Assembly: GCF_010389155.1 (NCBI RefSeq)
Contig: NC_057767.1
Coordinates: 20,099,723 to 20,163,722, forward strand
From: Erigeron canadensis
Lineage: Eukaryota; Streptophyta; Magnoliopsida; Asterales; Asteraceae
Direction: 5' to 3'
Length of the DNA stretch: 64,000 bases
The notes under the pieces are model-generated. The model saw only the letters and a program-made list of their open reading frames with translations. It did no database searches and had not been told where the DNA came from. The translations under genes were made by a program, and so were the position numbers. Below, one piece after another: positions 1 to 9,238 of the stretch (the first letter of the stretch is position 1; the number at the start of each line of letters is the position of its first letter).

Positions 1-424
1 GTTGCATAGACCATACACAAAATAGGACCCCGTATTTTATTGTTAACAGATGACAAAAACAGTATTATATATAACCCAGACTCTTTATTTATAAAGAATT
101 GTGTGAAAAGTGGAGTGATATAAAGTAATTGTTATGGATCAAAAAGAGACCAATTCTTTTCCATAAGGTGAAAATCACCTCATCTGGAATGTTACCTTGG
201 ATAGTTAAGACATCAATGGGTCAGATACTAAATCCGTAGATAGTAGAGGTTACAATGTCAACCCATTTATTTATGAAGGATGAATTCAGACTATAATTTA
301 CTTAAAAATGTTAAATGGATCGCATATGAGCCCAAAGATACTTTTATTACTGTATAGCCATGTAAATCATTATTTTACCACTTAACACTAAAAGATTGTA
401 AATCACAAACCGTACTTACCCATT
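1..424. other. No gene seen
   Basis: AT-rich sequence with no long open frame, no recognisable domain and no clear repeat on either strand. It lies downstream of the decayed PPR fragment on the minus strand and may hold more of that decayed gene, but I could not read any. Confidence 0.5.
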
Positions 425-745
425 TCAATCTGATTAATACAAATAACAAAATCTGGCCTTACTTTCATTTTCATGATTACATCATAAGCCTTTTTAAAGA
501 AACCAGCTCACCCCAAAACAGATCAACTATGCAACCGTTATGCTCCACCCCTAGCTTGATATAGTATATAGTTCCATGTTTTGTAACCAGTGCCATCCTT
601 CATCAACCAGACCAGCATGGTTGTATCCTGATAGAACTGTGAGGCCATAACCAGCAACCATGGCTGCTCATGACCTTGCATTCTTGTTCTTTATGCTGTC
701 GAAGGCGGTTCTTAGTGCCCACACTTGCAATACATGTCCAAAATA
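425..745 (-). pseudogene. Pentatricopeptide-repeat (PPR) protein pseudogene fragment
   Basis: Reading the minus strand and changing frame where needed gives the typical end of a PLS-type PPR protein. About 745-640 encodes ALRTAFDSIKNKNARS followed by AAMVAGYG, matching the usual 'A..F..I..K...SW..M..GYG' repeat, with a stop codon where the W is expected. About 640-560 gives LSGYNHAGLVDEGW, close to the very common 'LS.C.HAGLVDEG' motif. About 545-430 gives GVEHNGCIVDLFWG and then, after a frameshift, AGFFKKAYDVIMKMKVRPD, matching 'GVEHY.C+VDL.GRAG...+AY..I..M...PD'. Intact proteins of this family bind organelle RNA in mitochondria or plastids. Here there are at least two stops and one frameshift, and the N-terminal repeats are missing, so this is a non-coding relic. 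Family assignment is firm; the particular parent gene cannot be named. Confidence 0.75.
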
Positions 746-1064
746 AATGTACCGAACCACTTAACCAATTGACATTTTCCCCATCTTTATAATTTTTACG
801 AAGAAAAACATATGTAAATTCAACAACTCTTTCGTTCTCCCAGGCTACCATTTTGACTAACAAAGCTTCCACCGTTCTTGTTTTATAATGAATGGCTCAT
901 AAAAGATAAGAGTAAGTCAATTGCATGTTTATTTTGATGTTAACCCTTTTATATAAAAAGAAATTGACTATCCAACTTTATTATACAACAAATAATACTG
1001 GTGTTATATTTGCAGCAAAATAGGTACACATACTCGGATGTTGCTTATAGAGCTTCTTGCCTTA

Positions 1065-1159
1065 TTAAGAGCTAATACTCGAAAGGATCTCACTTTCATC
1101 ATCATTGACCTCGGAACTTCTTCCTGATCTTCGTGGGCGAGATGTATCTGCCTTTCCTG
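1065..1159 (-). CDS. Possible terminal exon with acidic C-terminus (unrecognised)
   Basis: On the minus strand a splice-acceptor-like sequence (pyrimidine/TA stretch then CTACTAG) is followed by about 31 codons reading AGKADTSRPRRSGRSSEVND and then DESEILSSISS with a TAA stop at 1065-1067. The basic stretch followed by an acidic serine-rich tail looks like a real protein end, but there is no domain and I could not find the preceding exon. It lies downstream of the unrecognised three-exon gene on the same strand and could be an alternative last exon or belong to another transcript. Chance is not excluded. Confidence 0.2.
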
Positions 1160-1443
1160 CTAGTAGGTTAAGTTGTCAATATATATATATATATACACAT
1201 AATGAGGAGATATAACACAAAAGATGGGGAAACCTGTCAACATCAAGGCTCTCGCACATTAACTAAAAAAATGGAGTCATATGGGTAAAGCCAAAATAAT
1301 CATCTAAAAAGGAAAAGGATCGACCATCAATTACCCAAAGCGTATTCAAATGCTTAGAACATCCTAAATGCTTTTATAAAAAGAACTAGTAACTATTTTA
1401 ACAGCACTGACGTTTGCAAGTATCTTCGAATTAAGTGTATAAA

Positions 1444-2198
1444 TTAAAATTGGATAAAGATTCCGGTGATCCTAAAGTGATGCCATATGAAAAATGAACA
1501 CTGCCTCGTCCCATCATTTTTAGAGTAACACAAATCCACGATGTCTCCACTTGTATACACCTTGTACTCAGTAACAACCTTGATATTACCATATCCAATG
1601 TCTTGGAATTCAGTCCCGCACGTCTGACATGTCTGGTTTGCAACATTGTTACTCTCGGCACTTTGGTAGCACCCTAAACATTAACAATTACTACTTTAGT
1701 ACATGTTTATACCTAGCTAAACGACTATATTCATTATGTGGACCCCATCCATAAGGGTCCTTGAAGATAGAAATCCACGGAGGATATTCTAACTATTTTC
1801 AGAATTGGACAGAAAGTGTGACAACCTGGCGAACTGAAACATCTTAGTAGCCAGAGGAAAAGAAAGCAAAAGCGATTCCGTATTAGCGGCGAGCGAAATG
1901 GGAGCAGCCTAAACCGTGAAAACGGGGTTGTGGGAGAGCAATACAAGCGTCGTGCTGCTAGCATCACTAGATGGCGAAAGTCCAGTAGCCGAAAGCATCA
2001 CTAGCTTACGCTCTGACCCGAGTAGCATGGGGCATGTGGAATCCCGTGTGAATCAGCAAGGACCACTGACCACCCATCTCAACCCATGCCAAAAGTCTGT
2101 TTGACAGTTGTAACGAGAGGATGTACTTACCTAAAATACTCATGACCTCATGAACCAATATCACCTTAAGAATCCAGAAATCATACTCCAAACTCTCC
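1444..2198 (-). CDS. 3' end of an unrecognised spliced gene (three exons in frame)
   Basis: Three blocks on the minus strand are bounded by consensus splice signals and join in one frame. Exon 2198-2131 (acceptor TATTTCAG, donor GTAAGT) reads ESLEYDFWILKVILVHEVMS and on. Exon 1798-1713 (acceptor AGTTAG, donor GTATAA) reads YPPWISIFKDPYGWGPHNEY. Exon 1673-1444 (acceptor GTTTAG) contains a CQTCGTEF zinc-ribbon-like CxxC pair, then KVVTEYKVYTSGDIVDLCYS, and stops at TAA 1444-1446. The phases agree at both junctions (one base plus two, then two plus one), which is unlikely by chance for three short blocks. The product is rich in aromatic residues and I do not recognise the family. Upstream exons should lie above 2200, but I could not place them with confidence. 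The intron 1799-2130 is almost filled by the mitochondrial rRNA insert. Confidence 0.45.
1820..2068 (+). pseudogene. rrn26: NUMT: nuclear copy of mitochondrial 26S rRNA (rrn26) 5' region
   Basis: The plus strand reads as the 5' domain of plant mitochondrial large-subunit rRNA, including GAACTGAAACATCTTAGTAG, GGCGAGCGAAATGGGAGCAG, CCTAAACCGTGAAAACGGGG and CGCTCTGACCCGAGTAGCAT. These features are mitochondrial rather than plastid 23S or cytosolic 25S. The match starts near ACCTGGCGAACTG and stops abruptly after AAGGACCAC, where unrelated sequence begins. A short stretch around 1952-1972 appears deleted or replaced compared with the usual mitochondrial sequence (from memory). Only about 250 bases of a roughly 3 kb gene are present, so it is a non-functional insert. 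It sits within a predicted intron of the unrecognised minus-strand gene. Confidence 0.87.
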
Positions 2199-2455
2199 TG
2201 AAATACAACAACTGAGTCAAACGAATAAAACGGGCCTAAGGCTATCCAGAAAGTGTTTAGAAAATTGAAAACTCCTACATTAGATGTGATCAATATCCTT
2301 TGAACAGAACCATGTTTTATTGGGTACTAACTGGAAAGCCCATTGTAGTGGTGAATATAAATACACTTTGCTTACTTTCAATTTATGCAATTCTAACACC
2401 ATTACATCAAGGACTATTTAAAAGTCATCAGTTTTTTAGCATGTAAAGTTAAGGG

Positions 2456-2581
2456 AAACTACCATTAAAAGTGGACATCCAATGTTGCGGAAAATACTAA
2501 ATTACCTCTTACTCTTGGAAACTTCCATTAAAAATGGACATTAAATATTGCAGAAATTTCTAAATTCCTTCTGCTTGCAGA
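2456..2581. repeat. Diverged 63-bp tandem duplication
   Basis: Unit 1 (2456-2518) and unit 2 (2519-2581) both read AAACT(A/T)CCATTAAAA then TGGACAT, TGTTGC/TATTGC and ACTAAATT, with scattered substitutions. The two copies are about 75-80% alike by eye, so this is an old duplication. Confidence 0.7.
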
Positions 2582-3078
2582 AGATTAAAATATATAACAC
2601 CAACATTATAGCAAGTAATCATCAAGTATATGAATAACAGGTTATAGCTCTTCGGCCATTTGACAAAGAGCGAGAGAAGCTCTCCTTCATATGAAACCTG
2701 TTAATTCTTAATTTGTGAGAAACCGTTCAACTACATATTAAGAACTCAAACAATTACATCTTTTAGAGCTTGTTAAATGACACACCCTATCACATTGCAG
2801 TTTCCTTGAAAAGTCACGGACATAAATTGGCACTTGAAATCACTAACCGCTGGAATATCTCGACTGGCAAAAATAACCGTGGCAGAGAAACTTGAAAGGC
2901 ATAATCGAGTTGCATAAATGATCAAAAGAAAAAGTGTTGCATTCGGCGAAAATAGGCAGGTATTATTATAAAACGGACCATTAAAGTAAACAATAATTAT
3001 CAAAGAAATGCTAGACCGCCAACTTGGCAACACATTCTGCAAGAATTTAGCAAGCATTCCTGGCAGAATGACGCAATA

Positions 3079-3137
3079 ATATATATATATATATATGTAT
3101 TATATTCAACATAATATAATATATATATATATATAGC
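3079..3137. repeat. (AT)n microsatellite
   Basis: Two blocks of alternating AT separated by about 22 bases. Low complexity, no coding content. Confidence 0.9.
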
Positions 3138-3430
3138 TTTAAGGTAAAACAAAACAAGTATTAAAGATAAAACAAATAAAACAATAGGTTTTCCTTCACT
3201 GAAAATCAACGTGCATCAATTGCTTCGTGAATCTTCGTGCATCAATTTTACTACGATCTAAGGGTCAAGACCTTGTCCTTTTTGTTTTACTTTAATACTT
3301 GGTTTACAATAACCAACCCCTATATATATATAATATAGACACGCTACTAATTTCTATGTTTTATATGGGATCCATTAGCGCATAGAACTCACTACAAAAA
3401 CTTAGCTCAAAGGAAGAAGGGACACCTAAA

Positions 3431-3473
3431 CTTATAAACCACCAACCAATCCTATACTTGGCCGATGTGAGAT
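3431..3473 (-). promoter_or_regulatory. snRNA-type promoter (USE + TATA) candidate
   Basis: On the minus strand GATCTCACATCG (plus 3463-3473) matches the plant upstream sequence element RTCCCACATCG at 10 of 11 positions, and TTTATAAG (plus 3431-3438) follows with a 24-base gap. Plant U-snRNA genes use exactly these two boxes; a gap of about 24 bases is the RNA polymerase III (U6) spacing and about 34 the polymerase II spacing. A T5 run lies about 35 bases beyond the predicted start. No known snRNA sequence follows, so the product, if any, is unknown. Boxes like these are also scattered through plant genomes inside repeats. Confidence 0.35.
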
Positions 3474-4396
3474 CGTAACAACTTCCCATTAAGCTGTTCA
3501 CTCTGAGGATGCTAACTATGATTGCAATTGCAATGCTCCTGTTTTCAGATGGCAGGTGTTAGGTTTATGGGATCGTGGGCAAATCTGTAAGTGTTTCTAG
3601 TCTAGTTATTATTATTATTGTGGATGACAGTAGTACGGGTCAAAGAATACATGTGCTGGTGTCACTTGGGATGAGTGTTAGAACCATATCTTGTGGTATG
3701 TAATGTACTTGTAATAGGAGTGGTGGTGCATCTGTACAATATGTGTGCTGGGAAAGTTCCACATCATGCAGATATCTTGCCGTGTGTTGTATTATGTATT
3801 ATGTGTCGTGAGTTATATATGATATAGCATTCACCTCTTACTGTAGATTTTTTGTGCATTGTAGACAAATTGATGTGAAAGATGACAGAAGTAAACAATG
3901 AAAATACATTAACCTTTTCAAAAACATGATTGCTACTATAACTGCAATCTCTTTACTTAGTGCTCAACTAACTCACATATATATTTTTTGCTTAAACACT
4001 AAAATAAGACTGACCGTGCAATCTTTTTCGTTTAGCTCTGTCTTGATAATCGATTCGCCTAAAGAAAACAAAATCAAATCCAACCTGATCGATCATATAA
4101 AGAGAGGAGTTTTAATGAGTTGAAGGATATATCAAGATGTACTAATATATATTTTATTTTTGCAGTGGATTCATAGGACGAATAAGTGACCTCTGCCCCC
4201 TAACAGGTAAGCCTGCAGTTGAATGACCAAAAGGGTCTGTCAACCAGTTCTTGTGTTCTATTGAACTGATCATTAATAAATTTATGACCATGTGTTGTTT
4301 GATCAATTTTATCAATATCCCTAGGGGGAGCTGCTTCATCATGCATGTAACAACCTCCATTTCTATCCAATAAAAACAGATTACTCACAAACACAA
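3474..4396. other. No supported gene
   Basis: No long frame with recognisable content. A short plus-strand block at about 4166-4207 has an acceptor-like TTTTTGCAG before it and CAG|GTAAGC after it, but no neighbouring exons were found. Confidence 0.4.
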
Positions 4397-4544
4397 ACAG
4401 CGTAAGTTACGACCGAACACAACATGAAAAGCTTCTTATCTTATTTATACATTAACATTACTTAAGAGTAACAGCGTAAGTTACGACCGAACACAACATG
4501 AAAAGCTTCTTATCTTATTTATACATTAACATTACTTAAGAGTA
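4397..4544. repeat. Perfect 74-bp tandem duplication
   Basis: 4397-4470 and 4471-4544 are identical as far as I can read. Each starts ACAGCGTAAGTTACGACC and ends TTACTTAAGAGTA. Lack of any mismatch means a very recent duplication, or an assembly artefact. Confidence 0.95.
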
Positions 4545-5700
4545 CCAGTTTCGTCTACTTACATCAACTCAAATTGACCCGAGCTAACAAACTGTGACTA
4601 TTGCTTTAGTTGCCTCACTGTTATCCCTCCACCGTCGCTGGAAAAAGGTCTATAACATTCATTATTAACATCTACATTAGTTAAAACGTTTCCCAGTCAT
4701 GTACATTTTTAAATTTTTGGGAAATTCATAAGGAGTAATTTGTTGTATGCCAAACTCCAAGGTCTACTTTGGGCAGAATAAGAGCAACTAATTTATAAAC
4801 AAACATCAATAAGGATAACTAACTTTTCAAGACGTTTAAAGAAGGGTAACTTACGTTAAGTTTTATGTGAAGACATTATAAGCTCATTACCCTTTCAGGT
4901 GAAAATTGCTCATTTTTAACCGTATATCAAAAGGGGGGACTACATATCATTTTACCAATGTATCCATTTTGCTGCTTTATGCATTGGACTTTGAATGTCA
5001 CTTTTTTATGTATCGGGACCGAAAGTTTTAGCTAATGTATGTATATACATATGGACTCTTATAATAGCTTGTAACCAGTGAAACGACGCCTGTTTTAATG
5101 ACCCGGTAACTTAATATAACTGTCACTAAAGCAAAAGAAATACAAAACTAACGGGTCAATTAGGTCATTAGGTGTATCCAGATGCAAAAAGAGTCATTAT
5201 AATAAGCATTATTGAGCATAGGAAAATAAAAATTGACAAAAAGGCCAATGGCTTGTAAATTCACCTTGCTGATCAATGTATCATAGAGTGTCATAAGACC
5301 ATTTTGTCCAACAGTTGCACTTGCCTGCCTTCAAGTTCAACTTGTGGTTTTTTGAGATCTGCAAAGCTTCAAAAGAAGAATTTCTATCAGTTACTACATC
5401 TTTTGTATTAGTGTTACTTTTTAAATTTAGACTGGGTAACTTAGGTACAACTAAAATGACGACACTCAGGTAAGCAAATGAATCTGAACAACGAAAAATA
5501 CAAAACAGAATGCTTTATGAAAAATGTAGAAGATGTACATGACTCCGGTAGCTGCTCTCCACTTCATCCATCCCGCTTGGATCCGATGTGTCACGTCTTC
5601 GTCTATATCCCCAGATTTGTGTATCACCGATCCCAGGTATCTAAAAGACTCCTTCGGGCACAGTATCCGCTAGCCAATGCGAATATCCTCATCCCCTGAT
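4545..5700. other. No supported gene
   Basis: AT-rich intergenic sequence. The only open frame, about 5478-5699, has no recognisable domain. Confidence 0.4.
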
Positions 5701-6095
5701 TTGTATGTATATGTATATATATGTATAGGCATTTTTATGTAATTGTGCGATTTGATCGTCTGTGTGATTTGCGTATATATCTATATATGTATGTATAGAT
5801 TTGTTTGTGTATTTGTGTTTCTGTGTGATTTGCGTATGTATCTATATATATAATTATGTATGTATAGATTAGTCTGTGTGATTCATGTATGTATGTGTGT
5901 GATTTGCGTATATATACTATATATGTATGTATAAATTTGTCTATCAATGCCGCCAATAATTCACCGTCGCCTTTGTTAGGTTGCTCGTCATTGATTCTGT
6001 GATCAATTTGTTTCAACTTGATGATCGATGGCGGTGTAAGGTTCTGTCGCGAAGCTTCACTGCGGTAATAAGTTTCATCTCGGTGAGTATACATA

Positions 6096-6125
<30 letters not shown>
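5701..6125. repeat. TATG-rich low-complexity region with a 3-copy minisatellite
   Basis: Copies starting TGTGTGATTTGCGTAT occur at 5761, 5822 and 5896, each followed by TATCTATATATGTATGTATA-like sequence. The block ends in a (GTAT)n run near 6095-6125. The minus-strand open frame through it is simple-sequence tyrosine/isoleucine/histidine coding and not a gene. Confidence 0.85.
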
Positions 6126-6128
<3 letters not shown>

Positions 6129-6512
6129 ATATTTTGTATCGATCGTATGTATAGTTGCTATATTGATGATTTTATCAATGTAGTTTGATTAAATGTTGTA
6201 ATTTTAGTTAAAAATAGTAGAGTTATGATATTATTTTGATGATATATCTATAGGAATTTGTATGTTTATGTGGAATCTTTATTTTTTAGATTTGAGAAAC
6301 TGTAGATTCTTAGCTAGAATTAGTGTTATAGTGATTAGTTGTTGTAATATTCTTTTACTCTTATGCTAAGAAATGTTGTATACGACACTTGTGAGTTCAC
6401 ATTATGAGGATAGTTGAGTCGAAAACCAAGTGATTACCTTTTAACTAAGAGTTAACATAAATTTTAAGACATTTTCAAAAAAGATAAATTGTTCTAATAT
6501 GCTATCTATTAG
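6126..6512. other. No gene seen
   Basis: AT-rich sequence just upstream of the AP-1 mu relic. It may hold decayed 5' exons or introns of that gene, but none could be read. Confidence 0.4.
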
Positions 6513-7614
6513 GTGTTTCTTGATTTGGCTGAATCCGTTAACAAGCTGGTCCAACAATGGTTAGAACACATTAAGTGTTTCTTGATATGGCTGAATTGGT
6601 AAATATTATCTACATTTCGAGTTTTAGCTTGTTATTAAGAAAATGTATTTCTTTTGCATAGTAGCATGCTTGAGTGCAAGTTTGGGCTTAATGATAGACA
6701 TTTGTTGGAAGCTCAAGGTGGAACAAGAGCAAAACCATCGATTTGGAGGACATTGGCTTTCCTCAATAAGTTCTTCAAGCGTACATGTTTATATCTATCT
6801 CCACGATCTTGTTATCATTATGATCTTGTCCAAGTAAACACATAGGAACGTTTAATTTCAGCACTCTTTCATACAAGTATATATCATTCCCAATATATAG
6901 GTGTGTACTCCTGGCAAAGTTTGCGAGTTACAGGACTATATCATATATACCTTTGGATGGATTGTTTAATGTGATGACTTATAGAATATAGACTTAGTAC
7001 TAATGTTGTTTTCAGTTATATACAACCTTTCCATTCGAGGAGTTATATCCTCTTAATTGCTTAACCTCGTGATTGTGTTTCCTTTTTCACCACACTTCAT
7101 ATTATGCTAGGTAAAACCTTTCATTTGAGTTGAGGCTATGATTGAAACGCATGCAAGAAGCACTGAGAATCTGTGATGCTTATCAAAGCTCAAAACCAGT
7201 TCAAGGAATGAGGTAAACCCCTTTGTTAGTGCCAAGTTCAAGTTCATTGCCGTAAATGAGCAATTGTGAAAGTTATGTTATGGATTGGTTATAAATTTTA
7301 AGATTTCAGATTGAGTGTCATTTCATTCGTTGCAATTATTTAAAACAGCACTGCAACAAATATACAAGTTGACATATCTGTGCCATCTAATGCTACCACT
7401 ACAAACTAAATGACATTTTGTGACTGAAGGTTTTTGTGACTAATATTTACATCAGTCATTAAAAGTCAAAAACCTTGTTATCTTATTCGCATCCCCACCC
7501 CTTTCTCTTGCTATAAACTGTCTTTTTTATATTTTTCCAAAATAGCTCTTGCTATAAAATTGATCTAAAAAACGATGCTCCCATCTTTTATCTCATACAG
7601 TCATACGCACCCCC

Positions 7615-7615
<1 letters not shown>

Positions 7616-7678
<63 letters not shown>
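7616..7678. repeat. (CT)n(AC)n compound microsatellite
   Basis: A run of CT dinucleotides followed directly by CA dinucleotides, inside the CACTA element and just before GC-rich sequence with CCGCCG triplets, as often seen in plant 5' leaders. Confidence 0.95.
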
Positions 7679-7679
<1 letters not shown>

Positions 7680-7680
<1 letters not shown>

Positions 7681-9238
7681 GCCGCTCAGTCGCTCTTCAC
7701 CGGACTTATTGAAACCTGCCGCCGCCTCTGCTGCTTCTTCCTCCTCTGAGTTCTCCAGTTATATTTATTCCTCCGCCGTTGCTTTCGTCGGTTAGATTTT
7801 TTATTCCGCTCCGGCCGTCGATTTCTCCGCCGTTGCTTTCGTCGTTCCGCCGTCGATTTCTCCGCCGCCGGTAATACATTCTTTGTTCTGATTTTTGATT
7901 AACACCGAATTAAATTAATTTGATTTTTGTTTCTGATTCTTGTGCATAGTTGTTTGAGCATAATTGTATATATATATATATATAGATAGATAGATATATA
8001 CGCACGATAGAGAGTGTATCCTTACGTTTAGCATAAGTTAGGTTTTGATATTAGCATAAGTTAGGTTTTTTTTTATTTTATTCTTCTATGGCAGAATTCA
8101 TGAAATATGATTAACTATATGAGTTGTTAATATCAATCATAATATTACTAAAGTATCTCTTGTAATATTCCAACCTTCATGTTTTGGTCATTTGAAATAT
8201 GATTAACTATTACTATGCAGGTCAAAGATGTATTTGAAATAGATTTCTTGCTCAAAATGCAAAAAACGTGAGGTCGAGGGTCTTCCGTCATGCGTTCCTC
8301 TTGATCGAGTCACTCTTAACTCAGATAATGTGCGTAATCAGTGGATTAACTCAGCCACTCAGAGCCTGGTTCATTTTGTTCAACAGGAAATGGATGCTTA
8401 TCGACTCTATACAGTAAGTTAGTTAATGGGTAAATGTTTCTATGAAGATATCTAGTCTTATCTCTTGAAGTTCATAGTAGACAAATCAACTAATATTTAC
8501 ATAAGATTCAACAGGAAAAGATTGAAAGTCCTCACTAGAGAAGAGGAATGCAGAACTGCAGTTTCAACTCTCTACCATGTATGGTTAGGGTTCATGTATC
8601 TAAATGGCTATTAAATCATTGAACATCATTATTATTCACTTATTCTTATATAATAATGTTGTTTTGAATACTCATTATTAGTTTCTGTAAATGAACTGCA
8701 GGTGCTTGTCACTTCTTGTAAAGCGATGGCTCCATTCACACTGTGAATCTCTGAAAACCTCACTCAAGGAATTGATTGTTGTACATTCGGATGCTGAGCT
8801 TCTTGAAGATATTGCTGGGACACTGAAAGAGGTCAGTGTTGGTTTTATTTTATCTTAATACTGAAGTCATATGCCATGTATATAAACAGATACATTTTGG
8901 GGTGCAACACATATCTAGTCAGTCTGCTCTTTTATCATATTGCTTGTAAAAGAATGGGAAAATGAATGAGATTAGTTGCAGATGCAGTGAAGGAAACGTC
9001 TGAAAAGGGGATTCTAGCATTTGAAGAATCAGGGCAAGTTACTATTGTTGGTTACTGCTTAAAGCTAATTGATATCAACGTATGTGGAAGTATGTCATAT
9101 TTGATGATTTAAATGAAATTTCAATATAGTTAAACTATTCATCACAATCTTTATGTTGACATCGTAGATTGTGTGTGGATTTAAACGTCCTGATCGTTTG
9201 ACAGAAGAGCAGATTGGCAGTCATTGAATTATATGCAG
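7680..9238 (+). other. Captured host-gene fragment inside the CACTA element (putative)
   Basis: A GC-rich stretch with repeated TTCTCCGCCG ends in a donor-like CCG|GTAATA at 7868. Blocks with splice-like borders follow: 8221-8413 (CAG| ... |GTAAGT) reading KCKKREVEGLPSCVPLDRVT and on to FVQQEMDAYRLYT; 8701-8832 (TGCAG| ... |GTCAGT) reading CLSLLVKRWLHSHCESLKTS and LKELIVVHSDAELLEDIAGT; about 8983-9080 (TGCAG| ... |GTATGT) reading KGILAFEESGQVTIVGYC; and about 9167-9238. They look like exons of an ordinary gene, not of a transposase, and I do not recognise the protein. Reading phase does not carry cleanly across every junction, so the captured fragment is probably not coding now. Confidence 0.4.

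Larger units (their letters stand above)
2199..3430. other. Intergenic or intron sequence, no supported gene
   Basis: AT-rich. It contains a diverged 63-bp tandem duplication (2456-2581), an (AT)n tract (about 3079-3137) and minus-strand open stretches such as about 2790-2990 with no recognisable domain. Further exons of the minus-strand gene ending at 1444 may lie here. Confidence 0.4.

Noticed and set aside
1916..2104. Short plus-strand open frame of 62 codons
   Set aside because: It lies inside the mitochondrial 26S rRNA insert; its codons are rRNA sequence.
4166..4207. Plus-strand block with acceptor and donor-like borders reading GFIGRISDLCPLTG
   Set aside because: Attractive as a small exon, but no partner exons were found and the block is too short to assign.
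4154..4394. Minus-strand open frames of 64-68 codons
   Set aside because: Two overlapping frames of similar length with no recognisable motif; no basis to prefer either as a gene.
5735..6094. Minus-strand 119-codon open frame rich in Tyr/Ile/His
   Set aside because: It is the reading of TATG-type simple repeats with no domain, so coding is not credible.
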